From: Sphingomonadales bacterium
GTDB taxonomy: Bacteria > Pseudomonadota > Alphaproteobacteria > Sphingomonadales > Sphingomonadaceae
Assembly: GCA_027489295.1 (NCBI GenBank)
Contig: JAIYAA010000009.1
Coordinates: forward strand, 1-9,138
Length of the DNA: 9,138 nt
Direction of reading: 5' to 3'
This document shows positions 1 to 6,414 of the stretch, piece by piece. Under the pieces are notes generated by a model. That model was given only the letters and a program-made list of their open reading frames with translations, made no database searches and was not told where the DNA came from. How positions within the stretch are numbered: position 1 is the stretch's first letter; each line of letters opens with the position of its first letter. The translations under genes were made by a program, and so were the position numbers.

Positions 1-373
1 ACCAATAGGGCGCGTCGCTGGCGGTGGTGAAGGTCTCGCCGGGGTGCGCGGCATCCTCCATCCGGTTGCCGACGATGCCGTGCCGATCGGGCACCACGCC
101 GGTCACCAGCGTCCAATGGTTGGGGAAGGTCTTGCTCGGGAAGCTCGGCCGCATCGGTCCGGTGATCCCCTCCGCCGCAAGGCGGGCGAGGTTGGGCGTC
201 GCGCCGCGCTGCAGATAGTCGGCGCGGAAGCCGTCGATCGAGACGAGGATCGTCACCGGTGCGCGTGCCTCCGACGCGGCAGCAGGCGGCGGCGGCGTCT
301 GGGCTGGCGGCGTGGCACAGGCCTGGAGAAGCGCGACGAGCGCGGCGGCGGCGATACGGGAGGTCCAGCGCAT
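1..373 (-). CDS. Nucleotide pyrophosphatase/phosphodiesterase family lipoprotein (partial, 5' end only)
   Basis: The gene begins at an ATG at 373 and runs off the left edge of the window, so only about 124 residues are seen. The N-terminus is a lipoprotein signal: charged start, hydrophobic AAAALVALLQAC and a lipobox ending at Cys19, followed by a Pro/Ala-rich linker (about 22-39). The alkaline-phosphatase-superfamily fold then starts with VTILVSIDGFRADYL; Asp47 is the expected first zinc ligand. SKTFPNHWTLVTG follows, in which Thr82 matches the nucleophile of ectonucleotide pyrophosphatase/phosphodiesterases (the TFPN motif of NPP enzymes). The DRHGIVGN stretch downstream also fits. Family members hydrolyse phosphodiester or pyrophosphate bonds of nucleotides or phospholipid head groups; the substrate cannot be told from this fragment. 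It probably sits in the periplasm, anchored to a membrane by lipid. It lies 52 bp downstream of the Met/His-rich gene on the same strand, so read-through is possible, but nothing links the functions. Confidence 0.86.
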   Translation of the reverse strand, partial: MRWTSRIAAAALVALLQACATPPAQTPPPPAAASEARAPVTILVSIDGFRADYLQRGATPNLARLAAEGITGPMRPSFPSKTFPNHWTLVTGVVPDRHGIVGNRMEDAAHPGETFTTASDAPYW

Positions 374-387
374 GGGGCAGCCCCATG
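371..387. repeat. Near-perfect inverted repeat over the NPP start codon
   Basis: The 17 bases CATGGGGCAGCCCCATG form a perfect dyad around a single central base (379) and include the NPP start codon. In minus-strand mRNA this could fold over the ribosome-binding region, but the loop would be very tight. It could equally act as a short DNA-level site or be chance in GC-rich sequence. No T-tract follows, so it is not a terminator. Confidence 0.4.
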
Positions 388-425
388 CGCCGCTTTTGTT
401 GCCGGGGAAAGACCGGCGTGCCCGC

Positions 426-1748
426 CTATCGTCCCAGCGCGAACCGCGCGAACAGCGTGTAGCTGATCGGCGTCTTGCCATAGGCTGCATCGAGCGCACC
501 CGGCTTCAGATAGGTCGCCACCGATCCGCCGAGCGCCAGTTCGGTCTGCTGGGGAAGGGGAATGCGATAGGCATAGCCGCCCTCGATCCGCGTCACCCGG
601 AACTTCCGGTCGTGCAGCGGGGAGTCGTGCTCCGGGAAAAGCTCGTCATTGGCGACATTCTCCACGCGCCCGAACAGGCTGTGGCGGCGGGTGACGTCCC
701 AGTTGGCCTCGGCGGTGAAGGCGCTGAGCACCGGCCCGGGCAGGCGGTGCTTGGCCGCATAGGCCACCATCGCCGAGACGGCGCCGTCGCTATAGTGGAG
801 GCTGGCAGTGGTGCGCTGCTCGTCCTCGCCGGCATGGGTGACCTCGGGGCTCTTGAGATGGCCGGTCGAGACCTGCGCGACCCAGCGATCGGAAGGCGAC
901 CAGCTTGCCCGCAGGCTCCAGCTGTCGAGCTTGATCGGATCGATGTCCCAGCGATGTTCGTCGGGTTCGCGCCCGTTGAACCACGATCCCTCCAGCTGCA
1001 CGCGCCCGGCCTGCACGCCGCCGGTGACGACGCCGTAGGTGATGTGGCTGCTGTCGAACCAATGGTGCGCGATCGGCGAGAGCGCGAAGTAGCGCGCCGA
1101 GCGGCGGTGCATGAACGCGCTGGGGCCGAGCGCCGGCTCGGCGACCGGGCCGCCATAGAGGAACAGCGTGGTACCGGGCGCGACCTGGGTGTCGATGCGC
1201 GCGCTCAGTTCCATGAACAGATCGTGCGGGTGCTGGCGATCGACCAGCGCCACGCCGTTCGCGGTTTCGCCGCTGGCGAACAGGTTGGGGTAGCCGCGCT
1301 GGCCCATGGCAGGTTCCAGGCTGCCCATCGCCCGCAGCTGCAGCGTGGTGCCGTTGCCCCAGTCGCGGGTGGCGCTGAGCATCGCCATCGATTCGACGAA
1401 CGCCTTGTCGCTGCCGCGCTTGCCGCCCTGATCGGTATACACCCCCCAGGCATAGCCGTGCGCCATCACCATCCAGTCGCCATGGCTCAGCATCAGCCCG
1501 CGCATCGGCCCGTCGGCCTGGGGGAGCAGCGCCGTGCCCGAGCCACCGGCCGCATGGTCGGATCCGCCCATGCGCATCATCGGAGTCGCCGGGTCCATGG
1601 GCATGTCCGCCATGGTGTGACCCATCGCCGCATGATCCTGCGGCGTCGGCGCGACGGGCATGCCAGCCATGTCGTGCATGCTGTGATCCTCCTGCGCGAG
1701 CGCCGGCAGGGGCGCGAGCAGGGCGAGGGCGGAAAGCAGGGTACGCAA
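426..1748 (-). CDS. Met/His-rich secreted protein, predicted outer-membrane beta-barrel, metal-resistance associated (function unknown)
   Basis: This is a 440-residue protein starting at TTG (1748). The start is supported by a GGGAG Shine-Dalgarno lying in the last codons of the upstream gene and by a clean signal peptide (residues 1-18, LLSALALLAPLPALA, cleavage before Gln19); the next in-frame ATG would remove that peptide. Residues about 21-66 are very rich in Met (10) and His (5), as in copper/silver-handling proteins. The remainder is alternating amphipathic strands with many Trp/Tyr/Phe and Gly, typical of an outer-membrane barrel, and contains a DRQHPHDLFMEL segment at 170-181. The layout (metal-binding head plus barrel) recalls CopB/PcoB, but I do not recognise CopB sequence motifs, so I leave it unnamed. 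It starts 4 bp after the glutaredoxin-MauE stop codon, so the two genes are surely co-transcribed and probably translationally coupled. The likely role is sequestration or export of a soft metal at the envelope; that is an inference. Confidence 0.88.
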   Translation of the reverse strand: MRTLLSALALLAPLPALAQEDHSMHDMAGMPVAPTPQDHAAMGHTMADMPMDPATPMMRMGGSDHAAGGSGTALLPQADGPMRGLMLSHGDWMVMAHGYAWGVYTDQGGKRGSDKAFVESMAMLSATRDWGNGTTLQLRAMGSLEPAMGQRGYPNLFASGETANGVALVDRQHPHDLFMELSARIDTQVAPGTTLFLYGGPVAEPALGPSAFMHRRSARYFALSPIAHHWFDSSHITYGVVTGGVQAGRVQLEGSWFNGREPDEHRWDIDPIKLDSWSLRASWSPSDRWVAQVSTGHLKSPEVTHAGEDEQRTTASLHYSDGAVSAMVAYAAKHRLPGPVLSAFTAEANWDVTRRHSLFGRVENVANDELFPEHDSPLHDRKFRVTRIEGGYAYRIPLPQQTELALGGSVATYLKPGALDAAYGKTPISYTLFARFALGR

Positions 1749-1752
1749 AGGA

Positions 1753-2511
1753 TCAGACTCCCAGAACGGTGCGCGCGAGCATCCAGAGGCCCATCGCGAT
1801 CATCATCAGGTTTTCGGTGAGCGACACGAAGCCGAGCGGCACGTTGCTGTCGCCGCCGACACAGGCGCATTTGAGGTCGCGCCGATCGACATAGACCGCC
1901 TTGAACACCGACAGCGCGCCAATGCCGCCAATCAACAGGGCGAGCGGGGCCGAGAACCATGTCAGGACGTTCGCGGTCATCAGCAGCCCGGCGGTCGCCT
2001 CGGCGAAGGGGTAGAGCGTGGCATAGGGCACCCAGCGCCGGGCGAGCAGGTCGTAGCCGAGGAACATCGTCGCGAACCCCGACACGTCGCGGAGCTTGAG
2101 CATCGCCAGCAGGCACATCGAGAAGCTGACGAACCACTCGGCCGTGCGCAGCGTGAAGGGCGTGGCATAGGCTGCCTGGGCAGTGGCGAGCGCCAGCAGC
2201 GCGGCGATGCCGAACAGCGCGATGACCGGCCGATAGGTCTTCGCCTTGGGATCGCGGAGCTTGAGGCCGAGATAGCGGCGCAGATCGTCATGCCCGCCGA
2301 TTCGCTGCTCGCCGATGAACACTTGCGGCGTGGTGGTAACGCCGTGCCGCGCCTGGAAGGCGTCGGTCTCCTCGCGCGTGGTTAGATGGCGATCGTCGAC
2401 CGTGTAGCCGTGGCGTTTCAGCAGGTGCAGCGCGCGCAGGCCCCAGGGGCAGACGTGCGTGCCCATCACCATGCGATAGAGAATTGCGCTTTTGTTCGAG
2501 GCGGATGGCAT
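1753..2511 (-). CDS. Glutaredoxin-MauE/DoxX-like membrane fusion protein
   Basis: The protein has 252 residues. Residues 10-85 form a glutaredoxin-like thioredoxin fold: VCPWG at 20-24 (a single active-site Cys21, monothiol style), the cis-proline loop TTPQVFIG (60-67), and GGHDDL at 72-77 for glutathione/lid contacts. Residues about 95-252 are a MauE/DoxX-like integral membrane domain with roughly four hydrophobic segments (about 95-113, 125-140, 165-205 as one or two helices, 229-250). A CAC pair sits at Cys215/Cys217, before the last helix. MauE-type domains are linked to disulfide handling in the envelope. The fusion could pass electrons from glutathione or thiols across the inner membrane, or act on thiol-bound metal. 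I chose the ATG at 2511 because AAGGA lies 6 bp upstream and the MerR-type promoter would begin the transcript near 2528. A TTG at 2532 is in frame but would lie upstream of that start. It is the first gene of the unit and precedes the Met/His-rich gene by 4 bp. Confidence 0.9.
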   Translation of the reverse strand: MPSASNKSAILYRMVMGTHVCPWGLRALHLLKRHGYTVDDRHLTTREETDAFQARHGVTTTPQVFIGEQRIGGHDDLRRYLGLKLRDPKAKTYRPVIALFGIAALLALATAQAAYATPFTLRTAEWFVSFSMCLLAMLKLRDVSGFATMFLGYDLLARRWVPYATLYPFAEATAGLLMTANVLTWFSAPLALLIGGIGALSVFKAVYVDRRDLKCACVGGDSNVPLGFVSLTENLMMIAMGLWMLARTVLGV

Positions 2512-2534
2512 GTGCTTTCCTTCGATGCGCAACC

Positions 2535-2566
2535 TCTATAGGCTCCGTACCATGGTACGGAGTCAA
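2535..2566 (-). promoter_or_regulatory. MerR-regulated promoter of the glutaredoxin-MauE / Met-His-rich unit
   Basis: Read on the minus strand, a -35 element TTGACT (2566-2561) is followed by 20 bases and a -10 element TATAGA (2540-2535). A 19-20 bp spacer is the signature of promoters that MerR-family activators realign by untwisting DNA. The operator dyad fills the spacer. The predicted transcript starts near 2528, leaving a leader of about 17 nt with an AAGGA ribosome-binding site before the ATG at 2511. Confidence 0.85.
2543..2562. promoter_or_regulatory. MerR-type operator, perfect 20-bp palindrome
   Basis: The dyad CTCCGTAC/GTACGGAG with central CATG is perfect over 20 bp. Its core is TCCGTAC-N4-GTACGGA, the 7-4-7 layout I know from the mercury-resistance mer operators. 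It lies between the -35 and -10 of the minus-strand promoter. Its right arm also supplies GGAG (2559-2562), 7 bp before the merR start codon, so bound regulator could affect its own expression. Confidence 0.9.
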
Positions 2567-2569
2567 GCG

Positions 2570-2968
2570 ATGTCGCACTGGACGATCGGAAAGCTCGCCG
2601 ACGCGGGCGGGGTGGGGGTGGAGACGGTGCGCTATTACCAGCGCCGCGGCCTGCTCCCCACGCCCGCGCGGGGCGGGGGCCCCGATGCCGGCGTGCGCCG
2701 CTATGGCGAGGCGGAGCTGCGCCGGCTGCGCTTCATCCGATCGGCGCAGGCGGCCGGCTTCACGCTGGAGGAGATCGGCGAACTGCTCGAGCTGGATGCG
2801 ACCGACGATCGGGCACGGGCGCGCGAACTCGCCCGCTCGCGAATCGCCGCGCTCGACCTCAAGATCGCGGAGCTGGTGCAGGCGCGCGAGGGGCTGTCCC
2901 GGCTGGCGCGCGAATGCGGATCGGGCAGCGCGGGGCCATGCCCGATCCTGGCGGCGTTCGAGGGCTAG
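2570..2968 (+). CDS. MerR-family metal-responsive transcriptional regulator
   Basis: The protein has 132 residues, close to MerR/CueR size (about 130-145). Residues 3-70 are the winged helix-turn-helix: WTIGKLADAGGVGVETVRYYQRRGLL (4-29) and RRYGEAELRRLRFIRSAQAAGFTLEEI (43-69). A dimerisation helix (about 82-114) follows, then a metal loop REC-GSGSAGP-CP with Cys116 and Cys124. The DNA-binding half closely resembles mercury MerR. The Cys-x7-Cys spacing matches CueR (monovalent Cu/Ag/Au) rather than the longer MerR loop. The residue I align with MerR Cys82 / CueR Ser77 is Arg81, so classical three-cysteine Hg(II) binding is not possible. I chose the ATG at 2570 because GGAG sits 7 bp upstream and the protein then begins at the usual family N-terminus; the ATG at 2552 lies inside the operator. 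It is divergent from the glutaredoxin-MauE unit, which it probably represses and activates. It ends 10 bp from the convergent chemoreceptor gene. Confidence 0.93.
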   Translation: MSHWTIGKLADAGGVGVETVRYYQRRGLLPTPARGGGPDAGVRRYGEAELRRLRFIRSAQAAGFTLEEIGELLELDATDDRARARELARSRIAALDLKIAELVQAREGLSRLARECGSGSAGPCPILAAFEG

Positions 2969-2978
2969 CCCGGGGCAA

Positions 2979-4748
2979 TCACTCCGCCACCGCAAAGGCC
3001 GCGGCGGGGAGGGCGCGCGGCCGGGCCGGTCGACCGTCTTCGCTCACCCGGAAGGCCTCGGCGTTGCGAAGCAGCGTGCTTGCCTCGCGGTCGAGCGAGC
3101 GTGCAGCGGCGGATGTCTGCTCCACCATCGCCGCGTTTTGCTGGGTGGCAGTCTCCATCTCCATCACCGAACGGGTGATCTCGGTGACGGCGCTGGCCTG
3201 GGACCTGTTGTCCTCGCGCATCGCGCTGAGCAGCGCATGGACACCATCGAAATCGGCCACGATCTCGCCGAGCGCGGTATCGACCGCGCGGACCTCGCTG
3301 GCGGCCAGCGCCACCTCGATCTGGGTTTCGTTGATCAGCTGGCGGCCGCGTTTCGCTTCTTCCTCGGCGCGCAGCGCGAGCGCCGAGACCAGATCGGCGA
3401 CCACCGCGAAGCCGCGCCCGGCCTCGCCCGCGCGGCCCGCCTCCACGGCGGCGTTCATCGCCAGCACGCGGGTCTGGAAGGCGATCTTGTCCAGCCCTTC
3501 GACCACCGTGTCGATCGCATCGGCGCGGTCGGAAACGTTGTTCATCGCCGCCGCCGCATTCTGCGCCGTGCTGCGCCCGGCGCGGACCGCCGATCCGGCC
3601 TGATCGGCGCGGGCCATGGTCGCCTCTGCCGAATGGCTGCCGGTTTTCACGCGGTTTTCGATCAGCTGGATCGCGGTGCTGGCTTCCTGCAGCGCATGCG
3701 CGGTTGATTCGGTGCGGCGGGCGAGGTCCTCGGACGCTGTCGCGATCTCGCCCGATCCCGTGCCGATGTTGCGCGCGCTCTGGATCGCCGCGCGCAACAT
3801 GGTCGACAAGGCGCCGCCGGCGCGGTTGAAGCTCAGTCGTATCGGCTCATAGGCGCCGGGAAAGGGGTCATCGATGCGGTGGCGAAGATCGCCCTGCTCG
3901 ATCGCGGCGAGCGCAGTACCGAGCATCTGGCCGATGCGCTCCTGCTCGGCGAGATGGGCGGCATCCTGCACTGCGCGGCTGCGCGCCGCGGCGTGGAAAT
4001 GGGTGAGCGCCTGGGCGATTTCGCCGAGTTCGTCGGGGCGATCCTGGAAGGGGATGGGCTTGTCCTGCCCGCGCGACAGCGCCGTGGTGACCTCGGCGAT
4101 CTGCGAAAGCGGGCGGGTCACGCGGCGAAGCATCCACCAGGCGAACCAGCCGATCGTGCCGAACAGCGCCAGCGCCAGGATGGCCAGCAGCGCCAGCGAC
4201 CGGCCGAGCGATCGCGCCGACTGCTCGCCCAGCGCTGCCTGCTCCTCGGCCGTGGCGCGGACCAGGGCGTCGATCGCCTTGCGATGGGCGTCATAGGCGG
4301 TGGTGATGTCGGCGTAGCTGCGGCGTGCGGCGGCGATGTCACCCGACGCGATGGCGGTGAGGAACGGCCCCTGCACCGCCTGCCAGAAGCGCAGCGCCGG
4401 GTCATGCACGTCGGCGATGGTCGCACGTTTCAGCCGTTCGGGAAGCGCGGAGGCCGCCCAGACGGCGTGGCGGTCGTCATATTGCTTGTGCAGTTCGGCA
4501 AGGCGCGTCCGCACCTTGGCCAGCCGCTCGGGATGTTCGAGCAGCAACGTCGCCTCGAGATAGGGTTCGATCACGTAGATCGGCGGCGGCAGGATGTCGG
4601 CGTTGAGATCGGCCATCTGCACCGAGGCGAGATGCATCGGCCCGCCCATGCGGATCGCATCGATCCGCCAGGCGGCAACTGCGAACACTATTGCCAGAAA
4701 CAGGATGAGTGCGGCAGCGCCGCCGCGTACGCCAGTGCTGATCGTCAT
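2979..4748 (-). CDS. Methyl-accepting chemotaxis protein (two-TM, periplasmic sensor)
   Basis: The 589-residue chemoreceptor has TM1 at about 11-27, a mostly helical ~155-residue periplasmic ligand domain (28-184, consistent with a four-helix bundle), TM2 at about 185-206 and a HAMP domain at 208-258 ([20 protein letters not shown]). A second HAMP-like unit at about 273-320 ([13 protein letters not shown]) precedes the long signalling coiled coil at about 330-565. The hairpin tip [20 protein letters not shown] / [10 protein letters not shown] (421-450) is the CheA/CheW contact site; the Glu436 and Arg439 trimer-contact positions are kept, while the usual Asn after FQT is Arg427. There is no CheR-binding pentapeptide at the C-terminus. 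The ATG at 4748 has GAGGGG 6 bp upstream; a GTG at 4805 is in frame but has no such site. The ligand is unknown. No che genes lie nearby, so it must work with a remote array. It is divergent from the histidine kinase. Confidence 0.94.
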   Translation of the reverse strand: MTISTGVRGGAAALILFLAIVFAVAAWRIDAIRMGGPMHLASVQMADLNADILPPPIYVIEPYLEATLLLEHPERLAKVRTRLAELHKQYDDRHAVWAASALPERLKRATIADVHDPALRFWQAVQGPFLTAIASGDIAAARRSYADITTAYDAHRKAIDALVRATAEEQAALGEQSARSLGRSLALLAILALALFGTIGWFAWWMLRRVTRPLSQIAEVTTALSRGQDKPIPFQDRPDELGEIAQALTHFHAAARSRAVQDAAHLAEQERIGQMLGTALAAIEQGDLRHRIDDPFPGAYEPIRLSFNRAGGALSTMLRAAIQSARNIGTGSGEIATASEDLARRTESTAHALQEASTAIQLIENRVKTGSHSAEATMARADQAGSAVRAGRSTAQNAAAAMNNVSDRADAIDTVVEGLDKIAFQTRVLAMNAAVEAGRAGEAGRGFAVVADLVSALALRAEEEAKRGRQLINETQIEVALAASEVRAVDTALGEIVADFDGVHALLSAMREDNRSQASAVTEITRSVMEMETATQQNAAMVEQTSAAARSLDREASTLLRNAEAFRVSEDGRPARPRALPAAAFAVAE

Positions 4749-4782
4749 GGATGTCCCCTCAAGAGGCCCCCGCCACGGACGC

Positions 4783-4788
4783 ATTATA
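4783..4788 (-). promoter_or_regulatory. Candidate -10 box for the chemoreceptor gene
   Basis: A perfect TATAAT lies on the minus strand 35 bp before the chemoreceptor ATG. No convincing -35 is seen 16-18 bp upstream (around 4805-4811), so activator dependence or chance remains possible. This is the only strong -10 match I see in the 226-bp divergent gap (4749-4974). Confidence 0.4.
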
Positions 4789-4974
4789 GAAACGTTTTCA
4801 TGCACATCGGATACAGAGCGGAATTCGGTATACGTTTGCGACGAATGGTTGTCGGCGGGTCATCTTGGACCATTGCCGCCTGCGGGCGCTCGCGTTCGCG
4901 ATTGAACCATTGTTGCGCCGAAACATTGTCCTGGCCGCGACGCAGGCCGTTGGCCTGTCACCAGGGAGTACGCG

Positions 4975-6411
4975 ATGGGCGACCAAGGCTATCCGATCGG
5001 CGGCGGACAGCTCGAGCAGATGATCCGGGATTTCGATTGGCAGCGTACCTCGATCGGTCCGCTCGCGCAGTGGCCGCAGAGCCTCAAGTCCGTCACCCAG
5101 ATGCTGCTGCTCTCGCCCGTGCCCATCGTCCTGCTCTGGGGAGAGGACGGGGTGATGATCTACAACGAGGCGTATTCGGAATTCGCCGGCAGCCGCCATC
5201 CGGCGCTGCTCGGCTCCAAGGTGCGCGAAGGCTGGGCCGAGATTTCGGACTTCAACGACCATGTGATGCGCGTGGGCCTGAGCGGGCGGACGCTCGCCTA
5301 TCGCGACCAGGAACTCGCCCTGCAGCGGCGCGGCAAGCTGGAGCCGGTGTGGATGAACCTCGATTACTCGCCGGTGCTCGACGAATCCGGCACGCCCGCC
5401 GGCGTGATCGCGATCGTGGTGGAGACGACGGCCAAGGTGCTCGCCCAGCGCCAGCTGCGCGAGAGCGAGCGGCGGCTGCGCGCCCTCGTGGAGGCGACTT
5501 CCGATGCAATCTACCGGATGAGCCCGGACTGGTCACAGCTGCTCCATCTCGACGGGGGCACCTTCCTTTCGGATGCCGATCACGCGATGGCGGACTGGAT
5601 GGAGGTCTATCTCCATCCGGAGGACCGCCAGCGGGTGCAGGCGGCGATCGACGCGGCGGTGGCGACGCGCCAGCCGCTTGAGCTCGAGCACCGCGTGCAC
5701 CAGGCCGATGGCAGTGTCGGCTGGGTGGCATCGCGTGCGGTGCCACTTACCGACGATGCCGGCGCGCTGGTCGAATGGTTCGGCGCGGCATCGGACATCA
5801 CTGCGCAGCGCCGCACCAACGAACATCTGCAGCTGGTGATCAACGAACTCAACCACCGGGTGAAGAACACGCTGGCGATGGTGCAGGCGATCGCGATGCG
5901 CACCTTCCGCGCCGCGCCCGACATGGCAGCGGCGCAGGAACAGTTCGCCGCGCGGCTGGTGGCGCTGGCCCAGGCCAACGACCTGCTCACCGGCGAGCGT
6001 TGGGCGGGCGCCTCGCTCCATTCCGCCATCGAGCAGGCGGTGCGGCCGCACCAGCACGATCCGGGGCGCTGCGTCCTGATCGGCGCGGACCTGCGCGTGT
6101 CACCCAAGACCGCGCTGGCGCTGGCGCTGGCGATGCACGAGCTTTCCACCAACGCGGTCAAATATGGCGCCTGGTCGAGCGATTTCGGGCGCGTCACGAT
6201 TTCCTGGTCGGTCGTGGGCGACCAGCTGGCGGTGGAATGGCGCGAGGAAGGCGGCCCGCCGGTGACCCCGCCGGCGCGGCGCGGATTCGGCTCGCGGCTG
6301 ATCGAACGTGGTCTGGCCGGGGAACTTGGCGGCAAGGTGACGCTTTACTTTGAAGAGCGTGGCGTCCGCTGCACCATCGAAGCGCCGCTCGCTGCAGTAA
6401 CCGTAGAGTAG
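4975..6411 (+). CDS. Soluble PAS-PAS sensor histidine kinase, HWE family
   Basis: The 478-residue protein has no membrane segment, so it senses a cytoplasmic cue. Residues about 20-155 form a first PAS-like domain (FDWQRTSIGPLAQWPQSL leader, LLWGEDGVMIYNEAY, and a PVWMNLDYSPVLDESG core). Residues about 165-280 form a second PAS/PAC (HRVHQADGSVGWVASRAVPL and AASDITAQRR). There is no LOV cysteine motif. The kinase core starts with the H-box NELNHRVKNTLAMVQAIAMR, with His294 as the phospho-acceptor. The N-box MHELSTNAVKYG (387-398) and WRE (422-424) are the defining HWE features, followed by the GFGSRLIERGL (437-447) G-box region. The family autophosphorylates and passes phosphate to response regulators; HWE/HisKA2 kinases often feed the alphaproteobacterial general stress response. 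The start is supported by AGGGAG 6 bp upstream. The partner receiver starts 3 bp after the stop codon. Confidence 0.95.
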   Translation: MGDQGYPIGGGQLEQMIRDFDWQRTSIGPLAQWPQSLKSVTQMLLLSPVPIVLLWGEDGVMIYNEAYSEFAGSRHPALLGSKVREGWAEISDFNDHVMRVGLSGRTLAYRDQELALQRRGKLEPVWMNLDYSPVLDESGTPAGVIAIVVETTAKVLAQRQLRESERRLRALVEATSDAIYRMSPDWSQLLHLDGGTFLSDADHAMADWMEVYLHPEDRQRVQAAIDAAVATRQPLELEHRVHQADGSVGWVASRAVPLTDDAGALVEWFGAASDITAQRRTNEHLQLVINELNHRVKNTLAMVQAIAMRTFRAAPDMAAAQEQFAARLVALAQANDLLTGERWAGASLHSAIEQAVRPHQHDPGRCVLIGADLRVSPKTALALALAMHELSTNAVKYGAWSSDFGRVTISWSVVGDQLAVEWREEGGPPVTPPARRGFGSRLIERGLAGELGGKVTLYFEERGVRCTIEAPLAAVTVE

Positions 6412-6414
6412 GGT

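Noticed and set aside
400..418. GCCGG/CCGGC dyad after the Met/His-rich gene as terminator
   Set aside because: The stem is only 5 bp and is followed by A-rich rather than T-rich sequence on the minus strand.
426..1748. Naming the Met/His-rich protein CopB/PcoB
   Set aside because: The architecture is similar, but I could not recognise CopB-specific sequence and no copA/pco genes are adjacent.
312..1820. A 502-codon open frame on the plus strand
   Set aside because: It is antisense to the Met/His-rich gene. Its translation is an Arg/Ala/Gly/His-rich low-complexity string with no domain, a normal shadow in GC-rich DNA.
2512..2532. TTG start extending the glutaredoxin fusion by seven residues
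   Set aside because: It would lie upstream of the predicted transcript start, and the AAGGA site is correctly spaced for the ATG at 2511.
2492..2569. Upstream starts for merR (near 2492, and the ATG at 2552)
   Set aside because: They put coding sequence through the operator, and the family N-terminus aligns at 2570 with GGAG upstream.
2962..2971. GGGCTAGCCC palindrome between convergent merR and the chemoreceptor gene
   Set aside because: At 10 bp with no loop or T-tract it cannot form a usable terminator, and it overlaps the merR stop codon.
2484..3707. A 407-codon plus-strand frame overlapping merR and the chemoreceptor
   Set aside because: It is out of frame with merR and antisense to the chemoreceptor. 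Composition is Arg/Ser/Cys-rich and no motif is seen.
4749..4805. GTG start for the chemoreceptor at 4805
   Set aside because: It would add residues before TM1 with no ribosome-binding site; GAGGGG serves the ATG at 4748.
4871..4929. Three CATTG copies (4871, 4908, 4924) upstream of the kinase as regulator sites
   Set aside because: They are five bases long with uneven spacing (37 and 16 bp), too little to distinguish from chance; a TTGAAC/CATTGT promoter reading there is also weak.
3879..5681. A 600-codon plus-strand frame
   Set aside because: It is antisense to the chemoreceptor and then frame-shifted over the kinase. Both true genes have clear domains and ribosome-binding sites.
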